From assembly GCA_017849455.1 (NCBI GenBank), contig JAFIGX010000015.1, forward strand, positions 62,001 to 126,000: 64,000 bases of DNA, written 5' to 3'. A program made the position numbers and the translations under genes. The DNA comes from Pseudobacter sp. (GTDB lineage Bacteria; Bacteroidota; Bacteroidia; Chitinophagales; Chitinophagaceae). Position 1 is the stretch's first letter, and the number at the start of each line of letters is the position of its first letter. Positions 28,201-34,613 of the stretch are shown piece after piece. Under the pieces are notes generated by a model. The model made no database searches, was not told the origin of the DNA, and worked only from the letters and a program-made list of their open reading frames with translations.

Positions 28201-28466
28201 GAACGATCGAAGCAGGTGCTTATAAAGATGAGGAAGGCAATGTGGTGATACATCTCAGGGATACAGGCAAAGGCATGCCGCAATACCTCAGTGATCAGTT
28301 GAAGCAGGGCTTTTCCGTGGCCAGTCATGCAGGCACTATCAAAGAGAAAGGATGGGGACTGGGCTATCAGCTTATCTTCGACCTGTTATTGCTGCTCAAT
28401 GGAGAGATCGATATACAGGTGCATGAAGGGGAGGGGACTGAAGTGAAAGTGACCATTCCACAATAA
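25251..28466 (+). CDS. Periplasmic-propeller sensor histidine kinase
   Basis: 1,071 residues from a TTG at 25251; no ATG lies in a sensible place, and a GTG at 25290 is the alternative. A signal sequence ('FCTICLLALTMLFALPVRGQ') is followed by a two-component-type beta-propeller ('ISSSG..LWLATFGGLVRYNG'-like repeats through about residue 680). A Y_Y_Y-like domain comes next ('EYRLDDEPHWQVLNDGV'), then a membrane span ('WIVLALVAGAIAAFWILHV', about 787-805). The kinase core has His858 in 'LISILMHDIAVPISS', the N box 'FNLLINAIKYT' and the G boxes 'DTGKGMP' and 'GWGLGYQL'. There is no receiver or DNA-binding domain, so it must phosphorylate a separate regulator; the convergent one at 28478 is a candidate. 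Confidence 0.93.
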   Translation: MSIFRIIKLKPLPVPSRFCTICLLALTMLFALPVRGQTASNTEPYILVSSLNDNSGLPQNSIIGQYIDSSSGMLWLATFGGLVRYNGISIKAFNPSTRSTLLTNKMVCLFKTTGGEVYGMNTCSQLMKIGPQEITIDDRYKWIWDKYARYIWFRGYLHSLDHIEKLGRHSMGQPPYFPEQPSWTQASSDYYVTALPSGRYAVTNRSNELLIYRDSILLNRFALPVRDTRTARICYSRDRLIVLDDQLNGASYIVSPSQVTPVPLVLQEDLATLKKKYPGKGRLYYNELNEQLIWQLNKTIYLLEPGPAGIMISNRMEVDSLPQGINNILYYPRHHTLFIGTTSEGLYVYRLNNFNQLRYTAPDDDNNVNSNYAQIIQDGHLLRTCRKVIFDLSGNAPPVKSKGPYTIWSSFSSDTRNSFYSHNDDSVSYYSADTKSFTTVYVNQDQSARDPQDIIKFTWLDNATGRLWIIGTRKWGYLLQGKYHQITPLKAERFPLVCYAARQGDHLLLASDKGLIILDQDNGDWRFAPGTAGKEIRFIRLDQDTRHCWFGTYGNGYGIYDLARDRAFMLPLDPRSYLSVVHSLIDDGNGYIWATTNKGLFRMGKEKLLHSLESRDSVLLVHYDYFDREDGLYTNEFNGGGMPIYNWWQNILTTSSINGITLFSPDNIPSYYWDEPIYIDDAETSRRRHILPLADSSWEFTAGERNIHWNINRACWRNAYGMRIEYRLDDEPHWQVLNDGVSVVHLESLSPGHHVLHVRNFAGGTGDNYITQYCRFYIAYYWYEKWWIVLALVAGAIAAFWILHVRNKRLLKQKKRLESTVAERTQSLSNSMEEVLQANLMLEEANLFKTKLISILMHDIAVPISSIEMVSGMLHKKGDRVDGVMRSDALKEINNTARQLMLLSDQLIQWTRIQENIAQPITAQFQLRPVLDELEKDLADVMKWKENTFRNNVSGDFTMVADSVLIHHLVFNLLINAIKYTDQGTIEAGAYKDEEGNVVIHLRDTGKGMPQYLSDQLKQGFSVASHAGTIKEKGWGLGYQLIFDLLLLLNGEIDIQVHEGEGTEVKVTIPQ

Positions 28467-28477
28467 TCCACAAACAT

Positions 28478-29137
28478 TTATATGCTGTCGAATAAATTAT
28501 GGAGAGTGGCCAATTGGTGCAATTCCACGATACTTTTTGCATGAAGCTTTTCAAGTAATCTTTGCTTGTAAGTAGCGATGGTGCTTTGTTTGAGCCCTGT
28601 AACCGTGGAGATCTCCTTGATCCGCTGGCCGGTGAGCAGGTGCTTCAGGATGTCCAGCTCGCGGATCGACAGGGCAGAGAAAGGATTATCCTGTACCTGC
28701 TGCGGGCGGTGATGGCCCGCAGTGGCCAGTCGCCGGTAGGCTTTACTGAAATAGATATTGCCGGAGAGAATGGTATTGATGGCAAGCAGGATCTCTTCTT
28801 CACGGGCATTCTTGGTAAGATATCCTCTCACACCCGCTTTGTAAAGTTGTTCTGCAAATACTTCCTCAGAGCTGCTGGTTACGATCAGCATATAAAGCCC
28901 TTCAAATCTTTTCAGGGTATTGCTGATCAGGGTCAACACATTTCCGTCGGTAAGCTGCAAGTCCCAGAGCGCGAAAGTGAATTCATGACCATGTTCATTC
29001 AACACAGCCTCCAGTTCTTTCCTGCTCTGGACAAATTTTTGCCGGCTTTTCGGGAAATTATCTTCCAGCAGGATCCTGTATCCCATATTGACGAGCGTAT
29101 GATCTTCAGCAATTAAAAAATATTCTGATGTGGACAT
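28478..29137 (-). CDS. NarL/FixJ-family response regulator
   Basis: 219 residues. The receiver domain has the acidic pair in 'LIAEDHTLV', phospho-acceptor Asp59 in 'FALWDLQLTDG', and 'LIVTSSSEE' and 'GYLTKNARE' with the conserved Ser/Thr and Lys. The LuxR-type helix-turn-helix is 'ALSIRELDILKHLLTGQRIK' to 'GLKQSTIATYKQRLLEKL'. It converges on the kinase gene with an 11-base gap. Pairing with that kinase is plausible but not shown, because they are not in one operon. Confidence 0.93.
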   Translation of the reverse strand: MSTSEYFLIAEDHTLVNMGYRILLEDNFPKSRQKFVQSRKELEAVLNEHGHEFTFALWDLQLTDGNVLTLISNTLKRFEGLYMLIVTSSSEEVFAEQLYKAGVRGYLTKNAREEEILLAINTILSGNIYFSKAYRRLATAGHHRPQQVQDNPFSALSIRELDILKHLLTGQRIKEISTVTGLKQSTIATYKQRLLEKLHAKSIVELHQLATLHNLFDSI

Positions 29138-29493
29138 ATATGGGCTTCAGTTTTGTAGGCAGGTATATAGACCTTTCTGATTGAGCAATCGGTTTGAATA
29201 CGCTTTCTCTTATACGAAATGGAATGCTGTGCAGATTTTTTGTAGCTCGGGAGTAAAGGTATAAAAAAGAATGCAACAAAATAGTTGTACATTCATATTC
29301 CCTAATACAAGGAGTGCTTCTTATTGCCCTGGTCCATCCTGAAAAATTCCCTGACGAACTACCCAATTACCGTAGTAGCAGGCTTCTTCAAAACTTAACA
29401 TAAGCCGATGAAGAGTACCTGTTAAAATAGTATATTTACTCGTAATGTGAACGATGCACAAAAACCAAATTCGCAAATCAAAAACAGCAAATC
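29138..29493. other. Intergenic region before the BON lipoprotein gene
   Basis: 356 bases. TATATTTA at 29431-29438 is one base off the TAnnTTTG -7 consensus and could be the promoter of the gene at 29494. Nothing else recognisable: no stable hairpin and no supported short coding sequence. Confidence 0.4.
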
Positions 29494-29994
29494 ATGAAAA
29501 AATGGATGCTCTATCTGGCAACTGTATGTGTAGTTGCGCTTGGTCAACAGTCCTGTAAAAGCAAACCCAGCGATGCCGACCTTCAGAAACTCGCAACAGA
29601 AGCTATTTCCAAATTGTCTGACATGGGATCGCTGCCAATGATCTCCGTAAAAGATGGTGTGGCCACGCTCACGGGTGAAGTGAAAGATGATGCGGCCAAA
29701 ACAGCTTTCGCTACTGCTGTTTCTGCTATCAAAGGCATCAAGTCGGTGGCCAACCAGATCACTGTTGCTCCGCCGCCTGCACCGGCCCCCGCCACTGTTG
29801 AAGTTTCGGCAGATGATGCATTGACGAAAGCCGTCAAGGATGTGGTGAAAGATTATGGTTCGGTCACAGCCGATGTTAAAGATGGTATCGTTACACTCAC
29901 CGGCAATATTCAGAAAAGCCAGTTGCAGAAACTGATCATGGCCCTGAATACACTGAAGCCTAAAAAGATCGACAATAAATTGACTATTAAATAA
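29494..29994 (+). CDS. BON-domain lipoprotein (166 aa)
   Basis: Starts with a lipoprotein signal (MKKWMLYLATVCVVALGQQS then Cys). Two BON (OsmY-like) domains follow: about 28-85 ('DGVATLTGEVKDDAAKTAFA', 'IKGIKSVANQITV') and about 100-165 ('DGIVTLTGNIQKSQLQKLIM', 'KKIDNKLTIK'). They are joined by an Ala/Pro linker ('PPPAPAPATVEV'). BON domains associate with envelopes and phospholipid surfaces. It is followed after 22 bases by the SH3 protein and then an L,D-transpeptidase, so a cell-envelope role is likely. Confidence 0.85.
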   Translation: MKKWMLYLATVCVVALGQQSCKSKPSDADLQKLATEAISKLSDMGSLPMISVKDGVATLTGEVKDDAAKTAFATAVSAIKGIKSVANQITVAPPPAPAPATVEVSADDALTKAVKDVVKDYGSVTADVKDGIVTLTGNIQKSQLQKLIMALNTLKPKKIDNKLTIK

Positions 29995-30016
29995 CCAAAC
30001 AGGGAGGAAACAAGCT

Positions 30017-30439
30017 ATGGCAATACAGGATAAATACAAAGAACTGGTGGATGCCGCCAATGCTTCCGGCGCTACCAACCTGCAGGTAAGAGAGCAGGAC
30101 AATGTACTCTATATCGATGGTGATGTTCCCAACGGGGCTACGAAAGACAAGCTCTGGGATATTTATGGCAAGATCGATCCCGATTACAGGGCCGGCGACC
30201 TCGTCATGAACCTCAACGTGACCAGCATGGCTCCCGGCGCCAAAGCCAAAGTGACCACGCAATCATCCAACCTGAATGTGCGGAAAGGACCAGGCACCGA
30301 TCAACCGATCGTTGGCAAGGCGGCACATCATGAGATCGTTACGCTCGTGAGCAAAGCAGATGGCCAGTGGTGGGCGATCCGTACGGATAGCGGTGTGGAA
30401 GGATATGCTTCCTCACAATATCTCACACCCGTAGACTGA
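30017..30439 (+). CDS. SH3b-domain protein with BON/LysM-like N-terminus
   Basis: 140 residues with no signal peptide. The N-terminal half ('LVDAANASGATNLQVREQDN', 'LYIDGDVPNGATKDKLWDIY') looks like a BON-type alpha/beta repeat. The C-terminal 65 residues form a bacterial SH3 domain ('TTQSSNLNVRKGPGTDQPIV', 'VTLVSKADGQWWAIRTDSG', 'EGYASSQYLTPV'). SH3b domains usually bind peptidoglycan peptides, which is hard to square with a cytoplasmic protein. It lies in an apparent operon with the BON lipoprotein. Confidence 0.8.
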   Translation: MAIQDKYKELVDAANASGATNLQVREQDNVLYIDGDVPNGATKDKLWDIYGKIDPDYRAGDLVMNLNVTSMAPGAKAKVTTQSSNLNVRKGPGTDQPIVGKAAHHEIVTLVSKADGQWWAIRTDSGVEGYASSQYLTPVD

Positions 30440-30473
30440 TCCGCATCATTCCTGCAATGATATTGATTGTCCA

Positions 30474-30500
30474 TAAGAGGCTGCCGTCGGCAGCCTCTTA
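30474..30500. terminator. 13-bp inverted repeat after SH3 gene
   Basis: TAAGAGGCTGCCG and its complement meet around one base. The hairpin is strong (core GAGGCTGCCG) but has no long U-tract, so it is probably an mRNA end or processing site rather than a textbook terminator. Confidence 0.5.
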
Positions 30501-30569
30501 CTGCTTCGGCTAACATTATGCACCATCTATTTTCCCGAAGCTTATTTTTGCAGCATAATTCTAACCGTT

Positions 30570-32168
30570 ATGAAGAAAGGACTTGTACTCTGCAGCCTCC
30601 TCCTCCTCGCATTCTCCATCTCCTGCCGACAGTCTGACTGGAAAAAAGCGGTCCCTATCGCTCCCCGTGATACCACCATCAACCAATCCAACTCGTTCAC
30701 CGGGCTTTTCTTCGACAGCGCCACCATGGAAAATTTCATCAGGGCCGAATCCCTGCATGATAGCCTGGCCGACCGTATCCGCAACTTCTACAATACCCGC
30801 AATTACCAGTACGCCTGGTTCCTCGACAGCAGCGTTGCCGAATATGTGCCCACATTCCTGGAGATGCAGCAACAATATGTCGGCTATTCGGGCGACAGCA
30901 CCCTCTACGATCCCGACCTCGACCTGCTGGTCGATTCGATCAAAAGCAAAGAAGGGAATCGCTTTTCATCTACAGATACCATGCTCGCACGTACGGAGCT
31001 CAGGCTTACGGAACAGTTTTTCCGCTTCGCCCGCCGCGCGTATGAAGGGCGTAATAACCTCGATAAAGAACTGGATTGGTTCATCCCCCGGAAAAAAGTA
31101 GACCTGGTATCGCTCCTCGATTCAATGCTCAAAAGCAAGGGCAAGGACGTATCACGCTATGAGCCCGTGAACCGGCAGTACAACCTGCTGAAAGATTATC
31201 TCGTAAAATATTATGGTATCGAGAAGAATGGCGGCTGGCCCCTGATCAAAGCAGACCAGAAAACCTATAAGCCAGGAGATTCCTCCGCAGTGATCACCCA
31301 GATCAAAAAACGGTTGTTCATTACAGGTGATCTGCCTGTAGAAGACAGCAGCCCTGTCTTCAATACAGGGCTTCAACTGGCAGTCAAAGATTTTCAGCAA
31401 CGGTATGGACTCACAACCAACGGCGCCGTCAATGCCAATCTCATCAAAGAAATGAACCGGCCTGCAGGTGACCGTATCCGTCAGATGTTGGTCAATATGG
31501 AGCGCATCAGATGGGTGCCTGCCAACCCTTCCGGCGATTATATCCTCATCAATATCCCGGAATACCGCCTGCACGTGTATGAACAGGGAAAGTATGAATG
31601 GAATATGAATATTGTGGTCGGCGCGCCGGCCCATAGCACCGTGATCTTTTCAGGCGATCTGAAATATGTTGTGTTCAGCCCTTACTGGAATGTGCCTCCC
31701 GGCATCCTGAAAGCAGAAGTGTTGCCGGGCATCCGCCGCGACAAGAACTATCTCGCCAAACACAATATGGAATGGTCCGGTAAAACGGTCAGGCAGAAAC
31801 CCGGCCCATCGAATGCTTTGGGCGGGGTGAAATTCCTCTTTCCCAATTCCTATAATATCTACTTACATGATACGCCTTCGCGGAGCCTGTTCGGACAAGA
31901 CCAGCGGGCATTCTCCCACGGCTGTATCCGCCTTCAGGAACCGGCAAAACTGGCGCGGTACCTGCTCCGCAATGAGCCCCGCTGGGATTCGTCGTCCATT
32001 GCAAAAGCTATGAGATCAGGTAAAGAGCAATACGTGACCCTGAAAGATCCCATACCCGTATTCATCGGTTATTTCACTGCCTGGGTAGACCGCGATGGAA
32101 AGCTGAATTTCAGGGATGATGTGTATGGGCACGATAAAAAAATGGCGGAGCACCTGTTTAAGAACTGA
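30570..32168 (+). CDS. L,D-transpeptidase (YcbB-like, YkuD domain)
   Basis: 532 residues. Lipoprotein-like signal ending 'LLAFSISC'. An N-terminal scaffold ('FYNTRNYQYAWFLDSSVAEY') is followed by a peptidoglycan-binding domain (about 235-290, 'GDSSAVITQIKKRLFITGD' and 'DFQQRYGLTTNGAVNANLI'). The YkuD catalytic domain (about 320-460) has the active-site motif 'FSHGCIRLQEP' containing the nucleophilic Cys, His and Arg. The family makes 3-3 cross-links in peptidoglycan or attaches proteins. It has its own gap upstream (130 bases with a hairpin), but the preceding envelope genes fit the same theme. Confidence 0.92.
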   Translation: MKKGLVLCSLLLLAFSISCRQSDWKKAVPIAPRDTTINQSNSFTGLFFDSATMENFIRAESLHDSLADRIRNFYNTRNYQYAWFLDSSVAEYVPTFLEMQQQYVGYSGDSTLYDPDLDLLVDSIKSKEGNRFSSTDTMLARTELRLTEQFFRFARRAYEGRNNLDKELDWFIPRKKVDLVSLLDSMLKSKGKDVSRYEPVNRQYNLLKDYLVKYYGIEKNGGWPLIKADQKTYKPGDSSAVITQIKKRLFITGDLPVEDSSPVFNTGLQLAVKDFQQRYGLTTNGAVNANLIKEMNRPAGDRIRQMLVNMERIRWVPANPSGDYILINIPEYRLHVYEQGKYEWNMNIVVGAPAHSTVIFSGDLKYVVFSPYWNVPPGILKAEVLPGIRRDKNYLAKHNMEWSGKTVRQKPGPSNALGGVKFLFPNSYNIYLHDTPSRSLFGQDQRAFSHGCIRLQEPAKLARYLLRNEPRWDSSSIAKAMRSGKEQYVTLKDPIPVFIGYFTAWVDRDGKLNFRDDVYGHDKKMAEHLFKN

Positions 32169-32224
32169 TCATTTTTTTATCATTTGTAAAATTTTCAGGG
32201 CAGGCATTTGCCGAATTTTGTGCT

Positions 32225-32240
32225 CCTGAAATATTTCAGG
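32225..32240. promoter_or_regulatory. Perfect 16-base palindrome before the SMR gene
   Basis: CCTGAAATATTTCAGG reads the same on both strands and ends 23 bases before the ATG at 32264. It is the size and position of a dimeric repressor's operator near a transcription start. No guanidine riboswitch was recognised in the 95-base leader, although the downstream protein is Gdx-like. Confidence 0.5.
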
Positions 32241-32263
32241 TTCAACCTTTCATACATAATACT

Positions 32264-32593
32264 ATGGCATGGATCATACTTATCATAGCGGGCCTGTTCG
32301 AAGTAGGGTTTACCACCTGTTTAAGCAAGGCGAAGGAAACCAGCGGCGCAGCTTCGGTCTGGTGGGGGATCGGTTTTCTTATTACCCTGATCATGAGCAT
32401 GTACCTTTTATATAAGGCCACCCTCACTTTGCCGATGGGAACGGCCTATGCGGTATGGACGGGCATCGGGGCCGTGGGCACTGTACTGATGGGGATCATT
32501 TTCTTCAAAGAGCCGGCCGGTTTCTGGCGGCTATTCTTCATATTCCTGTTAATCAGCTCCATAATAGGGTTGAAATTCGTCAGCAAGGGCTGA
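32264..32593 (+). CDS. Small multidrug resistance family transporter (Gdx/SugE-like)
   Basis: 109 residues and four membrane helices. Membrane Glu13 in 'AGLFEVGFTTCLSKA' is the coupling residue of SMR exporters. 'LPMGTAYAVWTGIGAVGTVLMGIIFF' includes the GTAYAVWTGIGAVG run (cut here for length) shared by SugE/Gdx guanidinium exporters. Gdx proteins swap guanidinium for protons as an antiparallel dimer. It is a single-gene unit, and the 16-base palindrome just upstream suggests repressor control. Confidence 0.88.
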   Translation: MAWIILIIAGLFEVGFTTCLSKAKETSGAASVWWGIGFLITLIMSMYLLYKATLTLPMGTAYAVWTGIGAVGTVLMGIIFFKEPAGFWRLFFIFLLISSIIGLKFVSKG

Positions 32594-32659
32594 GTACATT
32601 TTAACTCTTAGCTAAGAAAAATAGTCTACCGTCCCGATAGGAATTCCCGAAATCCCCTT

Positions 32660-32667
32660 TATATTTG
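32660..32667 (+). promoter_or_regulatory. -7 promoter element (TATATTTG) of the cys operon leader
   Basis: An exact match to the Bacteroidota TAnnTTTG element. It puts transcription start near 32671-32674, about 15 bases before the leader peptide ATG. No -33 TTG lies at the usual distance; instead the region 32620-32650 holds CTACC and CGATAGGAATTC, which could be a regulator site. Confidence 0.6.
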
Positions 32668-32687
32668 TGGCTGAAAGAAAGTGCTGA

Positions 32688-32777
32688 ATGTCCCATAATA
32701 ACTCATATAACTCTTGTTGTTGCTGTTGTTGTACTCAACACACCAGGGTTATTTGGGTGGGCGATAGCCAATGGTAA
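32688..32777 (+). CDS. Poly-cysteine leader peptide (29 aa) of a putative cysteine attenuator
   Basis: ATG at 32688 opens a 29-codon frame: MSHNNSYNS, six consecutive Cys codons (32715-32732; five TGT and one TGC), TQHTRV, and an ending of IWVGDSQW with stop at 32775-32777. It sits between an exact -7 element and an intrinsic terminator (32809-32836) that precedes the cysteine synthase ATG at 32854. The Cys run is the signature of a ribosome-stall attenuator sensing charged tRNA-Cys. GGTGGG at 32756-32761, inside the leader, can pair with TCCACC at 32814-32819 in the terminator stem, giving the alternative fold. The mechanism is inference from layout; no database check was made. Confidence 0.82.
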   Translation: MSHNNSYNSCCCCCCTQHTRVIWVGDSQW

Positions 32778-32808
32778 CAATACTGTATATTACTGAATCA
32801 ATATAGTA

Positions 32809-32836
32809 AAAGCTCCACCAGTCGTGGGGCTTTTTT
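32809..32836 (+). terminator. Attenuator terminator before cysM
   Basis: AAAGCTCCAC (32809-32818) pairs with GTGGGGCTTT (32824-32833), one G-U pair, with a 5-base loop and a T6 tract. It lies 18 bases before the cysM ATG, inside the transcribed leader, so it must be conditionally read through for the operon to be expressed. Confidence 0.85.
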
Positions 32837-32853
32837 ATTTTAATACCTATAAC

Positions 32854-33798
32854 ATGTCTCTTCTTACTGCGGCACAGATCGATTCGCGTCTGGTAGAAAA
32901 TGTTCGCCTGCTGGGCAACAAGGTAGGGCGCACCCCTTTACACAGGATCACCAGGCTCTTCAGCAAACCCGGTGTATCCATTTATGCCAAAAAAGAATGG
33001 CTACAGCTCTCAGGCAGCGTCAAGGCCAGGGCAGGCTATAACATATTCAGGGATGCTATCGAAAAAGGAGCGCTCACACGCGGAAAAACACTGCTCGATG
33101 CCACCAGTGGCAATACCGGAATTGCCTATGCCACGATTGGCCATCAGCTACAGGTACCTGTTGCGCTTTGCCTTCCGGAAAATGCCAGCCGTGAGCGGAA
33201 GGAGATCCTCCAATCCCTGGGCGCCCATATCATTTACACATCGAAGTTCGAAGGGACGGACGGGGCGCAGGCACAGGCCAAAGAACTGGCGGCTACACAT
33301 CCCGACAAATATTTCTATGCCGATCAATACAGGAATAACAATAACTGGAAAGCGCATTATCACACTACGGCGCCGGAGATCATGGAAGCCTTGCCCGGCA
33401 TCACCCATTTCGTGGCGGCCCTGGGCACTACGGGCACATTTGTAGGGACCGGCAGGCGACTGAAAGAATCGAGCAGCGACATCAGGCTGATCTCCCTCCA
33501 ACCCGATAACCCCTTGCATGGACTGGAAGGATGGAAACATCTTGAAACTGCGGTTGTGCCTGGCATTTATGATGCTACAGTTGCCGATGAGAACCTGGAA
33601 ATAGGTACAGAAGAAGCGTATGAACTCATCAAAGCGGCCCACAGGTATGAAGGTCTGCTGCTGAGCCCGTCTGCCGCCGCGAACCTGGCCGGCGCCATCC
33701 GCGTGGCCAACAGCATTGAAGAAGGCATTGTGGTGACCATCTTCCCCGATAATGCCGATAAATACAGTGAAGTCATCAGGAAACTCGATATACTATGA
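32854..33798 (+). CDS. cysM: PLP-dependent cysteine synthase (CysM-like)
   Basis: 314 residues from the ATG at 32854; a GTG at 32824 lies inside the terminator stem and was rejected. The PLP lysine is in 'LSGSVKARAGYNIF', the phosphate-binding loop in 'DATSGNTGIAYATIG', and the Gly loop in 'ALGTTGTFVGTGRRL'. The family joins an activated serine with a sulfur donor. Because the next three genes are a JAMM peptidase, a CysO-like carrier and an E1, the donor is most likely the carrier's thiocarboxylate, as for Mycobacterium CysM, which uses O-phosphoserine. Overlaps the next gene by 4 bases. Confidence 0.9.
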   Translation: MSLLTAAQIDSRLVENVRLLGNKVGRTPLHRITRLFSKPGVSIYAKKEWLQLSGSVKARAGYNIFRDAIEKGALTRGKTLLDATSGNTGIAYATIGHQLQVPVALCLPENASRERKEILQSLGAHIIYTSKFEGTDGAQAQAKELAATHPDKYFYADQYRNNNNWKAHYHTTAPEIMEALPGITHFVAALGTTGTFVGTGRRLKESSSDIRLISLQPDNPLHGLEGWKHLETAVVPGIYDATVADENLEIGTEEAYELIKAAHRYEGLLLSPSAAANLAGAIRVANSIEEGIVVTIFPDNADKYSEVIRKLDIL

Positions 33799-34229
33799 TC
33801 ATCATCGACCCCATTGCCAAACAGGTATTGCTGAACGACGCCATTGGCGCCTTCCCCGACGAATGCTGCGGGTTCCTCTTTGGAAAAGAAGATAGCTATG
33901 GGAACCGGTCCATTACACAGGTGCAGGTGGTAGTGAATGCAAAGAAAGGCGACAAACGCCGGCGCTTTGCCATCGCTCCGCTGGATTATATCAGGGCCGA
34001 ACAATTTGCCGATGAACAGCAGCTCCAGTTATTGGGCATCTACCATTCGCATCCCAACCACCCGGCCATTCCTTCGGAACACGACCGTGTGGCGGCACAA
34101 CCTTTCTTTTCTTATGTGATCGTATCTGTGATCGATGGTAAACCGCATACATTACGCTCCTGGAGGCTGAATGATCAGTCGCAGTTCGAAGAAGAAAATG
34201 AAGTAGGAAGTCTGAGGTCGGAAGTCTGA
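33795..34229 (+). CDS. JAMM/MPN+ metallopeptidase (Mec/QbsD-like, M67)
   Basis: 144 residues. The full JAMM zinc motif is present: Glu in 'AFPDECCGFLFG', then 'GIYHSHPNHPAIPSEHD', that is HxH-x7-SxxD. In Mycobacterium the homologue Mec frees cysteine from CysO-Cys; in the quinolobactin pathway QbsD trims the carrier's C-terminus. Here the carrier ends GG-SR, so both jobs may fall to this enzyme. It overlaps the cysM stop (ATGA-type). The last seven residues (GSLRSEV) are encoded by a hairpin repeat at 34201-34285, so the native C-terminus was probably different. Confidence 0.9.
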   Translation: MIIIDPIAKQVLLNDAIGAFPDECCGFLFGKEDSYGNRSITQVQVVVNAKKGDKRRRFAIAPLDYIRAEQFADEQQLQLLGIYHSHPNHPAIPSEHDRVAAQPFFSYVIVSVIDGKPHTLRSWRLNDQSQFEEENEVGSLRSEV

Positions 34230-34285
34230 AGTACCCGAATGGCGGAGTTCCCTTCTGACCTCAGACTTCCGACCTCATACCTCAT
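34201..34285. repeat. Hairpin repeat, family B, copy 1
   Basis: Perfect 17-base arms 34213-34229 and 34261-34277, extended imperfectly outward, made of GAAGTCTGA/GAGGTCGGA quasi-repeats. The left arm contains the stop codon of the JAMM gene; the right arm ends about 30 bases before the CysO-like gene. A second copy is at 57655-57753. Confidence 0.8.
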
Positions 34286-34316
34286 TTAACAATTCATCTA
34301 AATAAAATCATCATCC

Positions 34317-34595
34317 ATGGCAACAGTCATTATTCCAACACCACTCCGGAAATTCACCAACAATACGGCGAAGCTGGAAATACAGGCAGATACCATTGAA
34401 AAAACGGTCAGCGAACTGACCCACAATTTTCCCGATCTGAAAAAACACCTGCTCGATGAGAAAGGGCAGATACGGTCTTTTGTCAATATTTTTGTAGGGA
34501 ACGACGATATCCGTAACCTCCAGCAGGAAAAGACCCATGTAAAACCTGATACCATTATCAGTATCGTGCCTGCCATTGCAGGCGGCAGTCGCTAA
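34317..34595 (+). CDS. MoaD/ThiS-family sulfur carrier protein (CysO-like) with GG-SR tail
   Basis: 92 residues with a ubiquitin-like fold: 'MATVIIPTPLRKFTNNTAK' opens like CysO, and 'RSFVNIFVGNDDIRNLQ' and 'IISIVPAIAGGSR' close it. Carrier proteins of this class are activated at a C-terminal Gly-Gly. Here two extra residues, Ser-Arg, follow, so the protein cannot be adenylated until they are removed. The JAMM peptidase encoded upstream is the obvious processing enzyme, as QbsD does for QbsE. It is followed after 18 bases by the MoeZ-like E1. The pathway assignment is by homology and context. Confidence 0.88.
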   Translation: MATVIIPTPLRKFTNNTAKLEIQADTIEKTVSELTHNFPDLKKHLLDEKGQIRSFVNIFVGNDDIRNLQQEKTHVKPDTIISIVPAIAGGSR

Positions 34596-34613
34596 CATTT
34601 TAAACTTATCGTC

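Noticed and set aside
32715..32732. TGT run as a meaningless microsatellite
   Set aside because: It is in frame within a start-to-stop ORF placed between a promoter and a terminator before a cysteine operon, and one codon is TGC.
32824..32853. GTG at 32824 as start of cysM
   Set aside because: It lies in the 3' arm of the attenuator terminator; the ATG at 32854 gives a normal CysM N-terminus.
34201..34285. CRISPR array (repeated short units)
   Set aside because: The units are inverted and degenerate with no unique spacers, and there are no cas genes.
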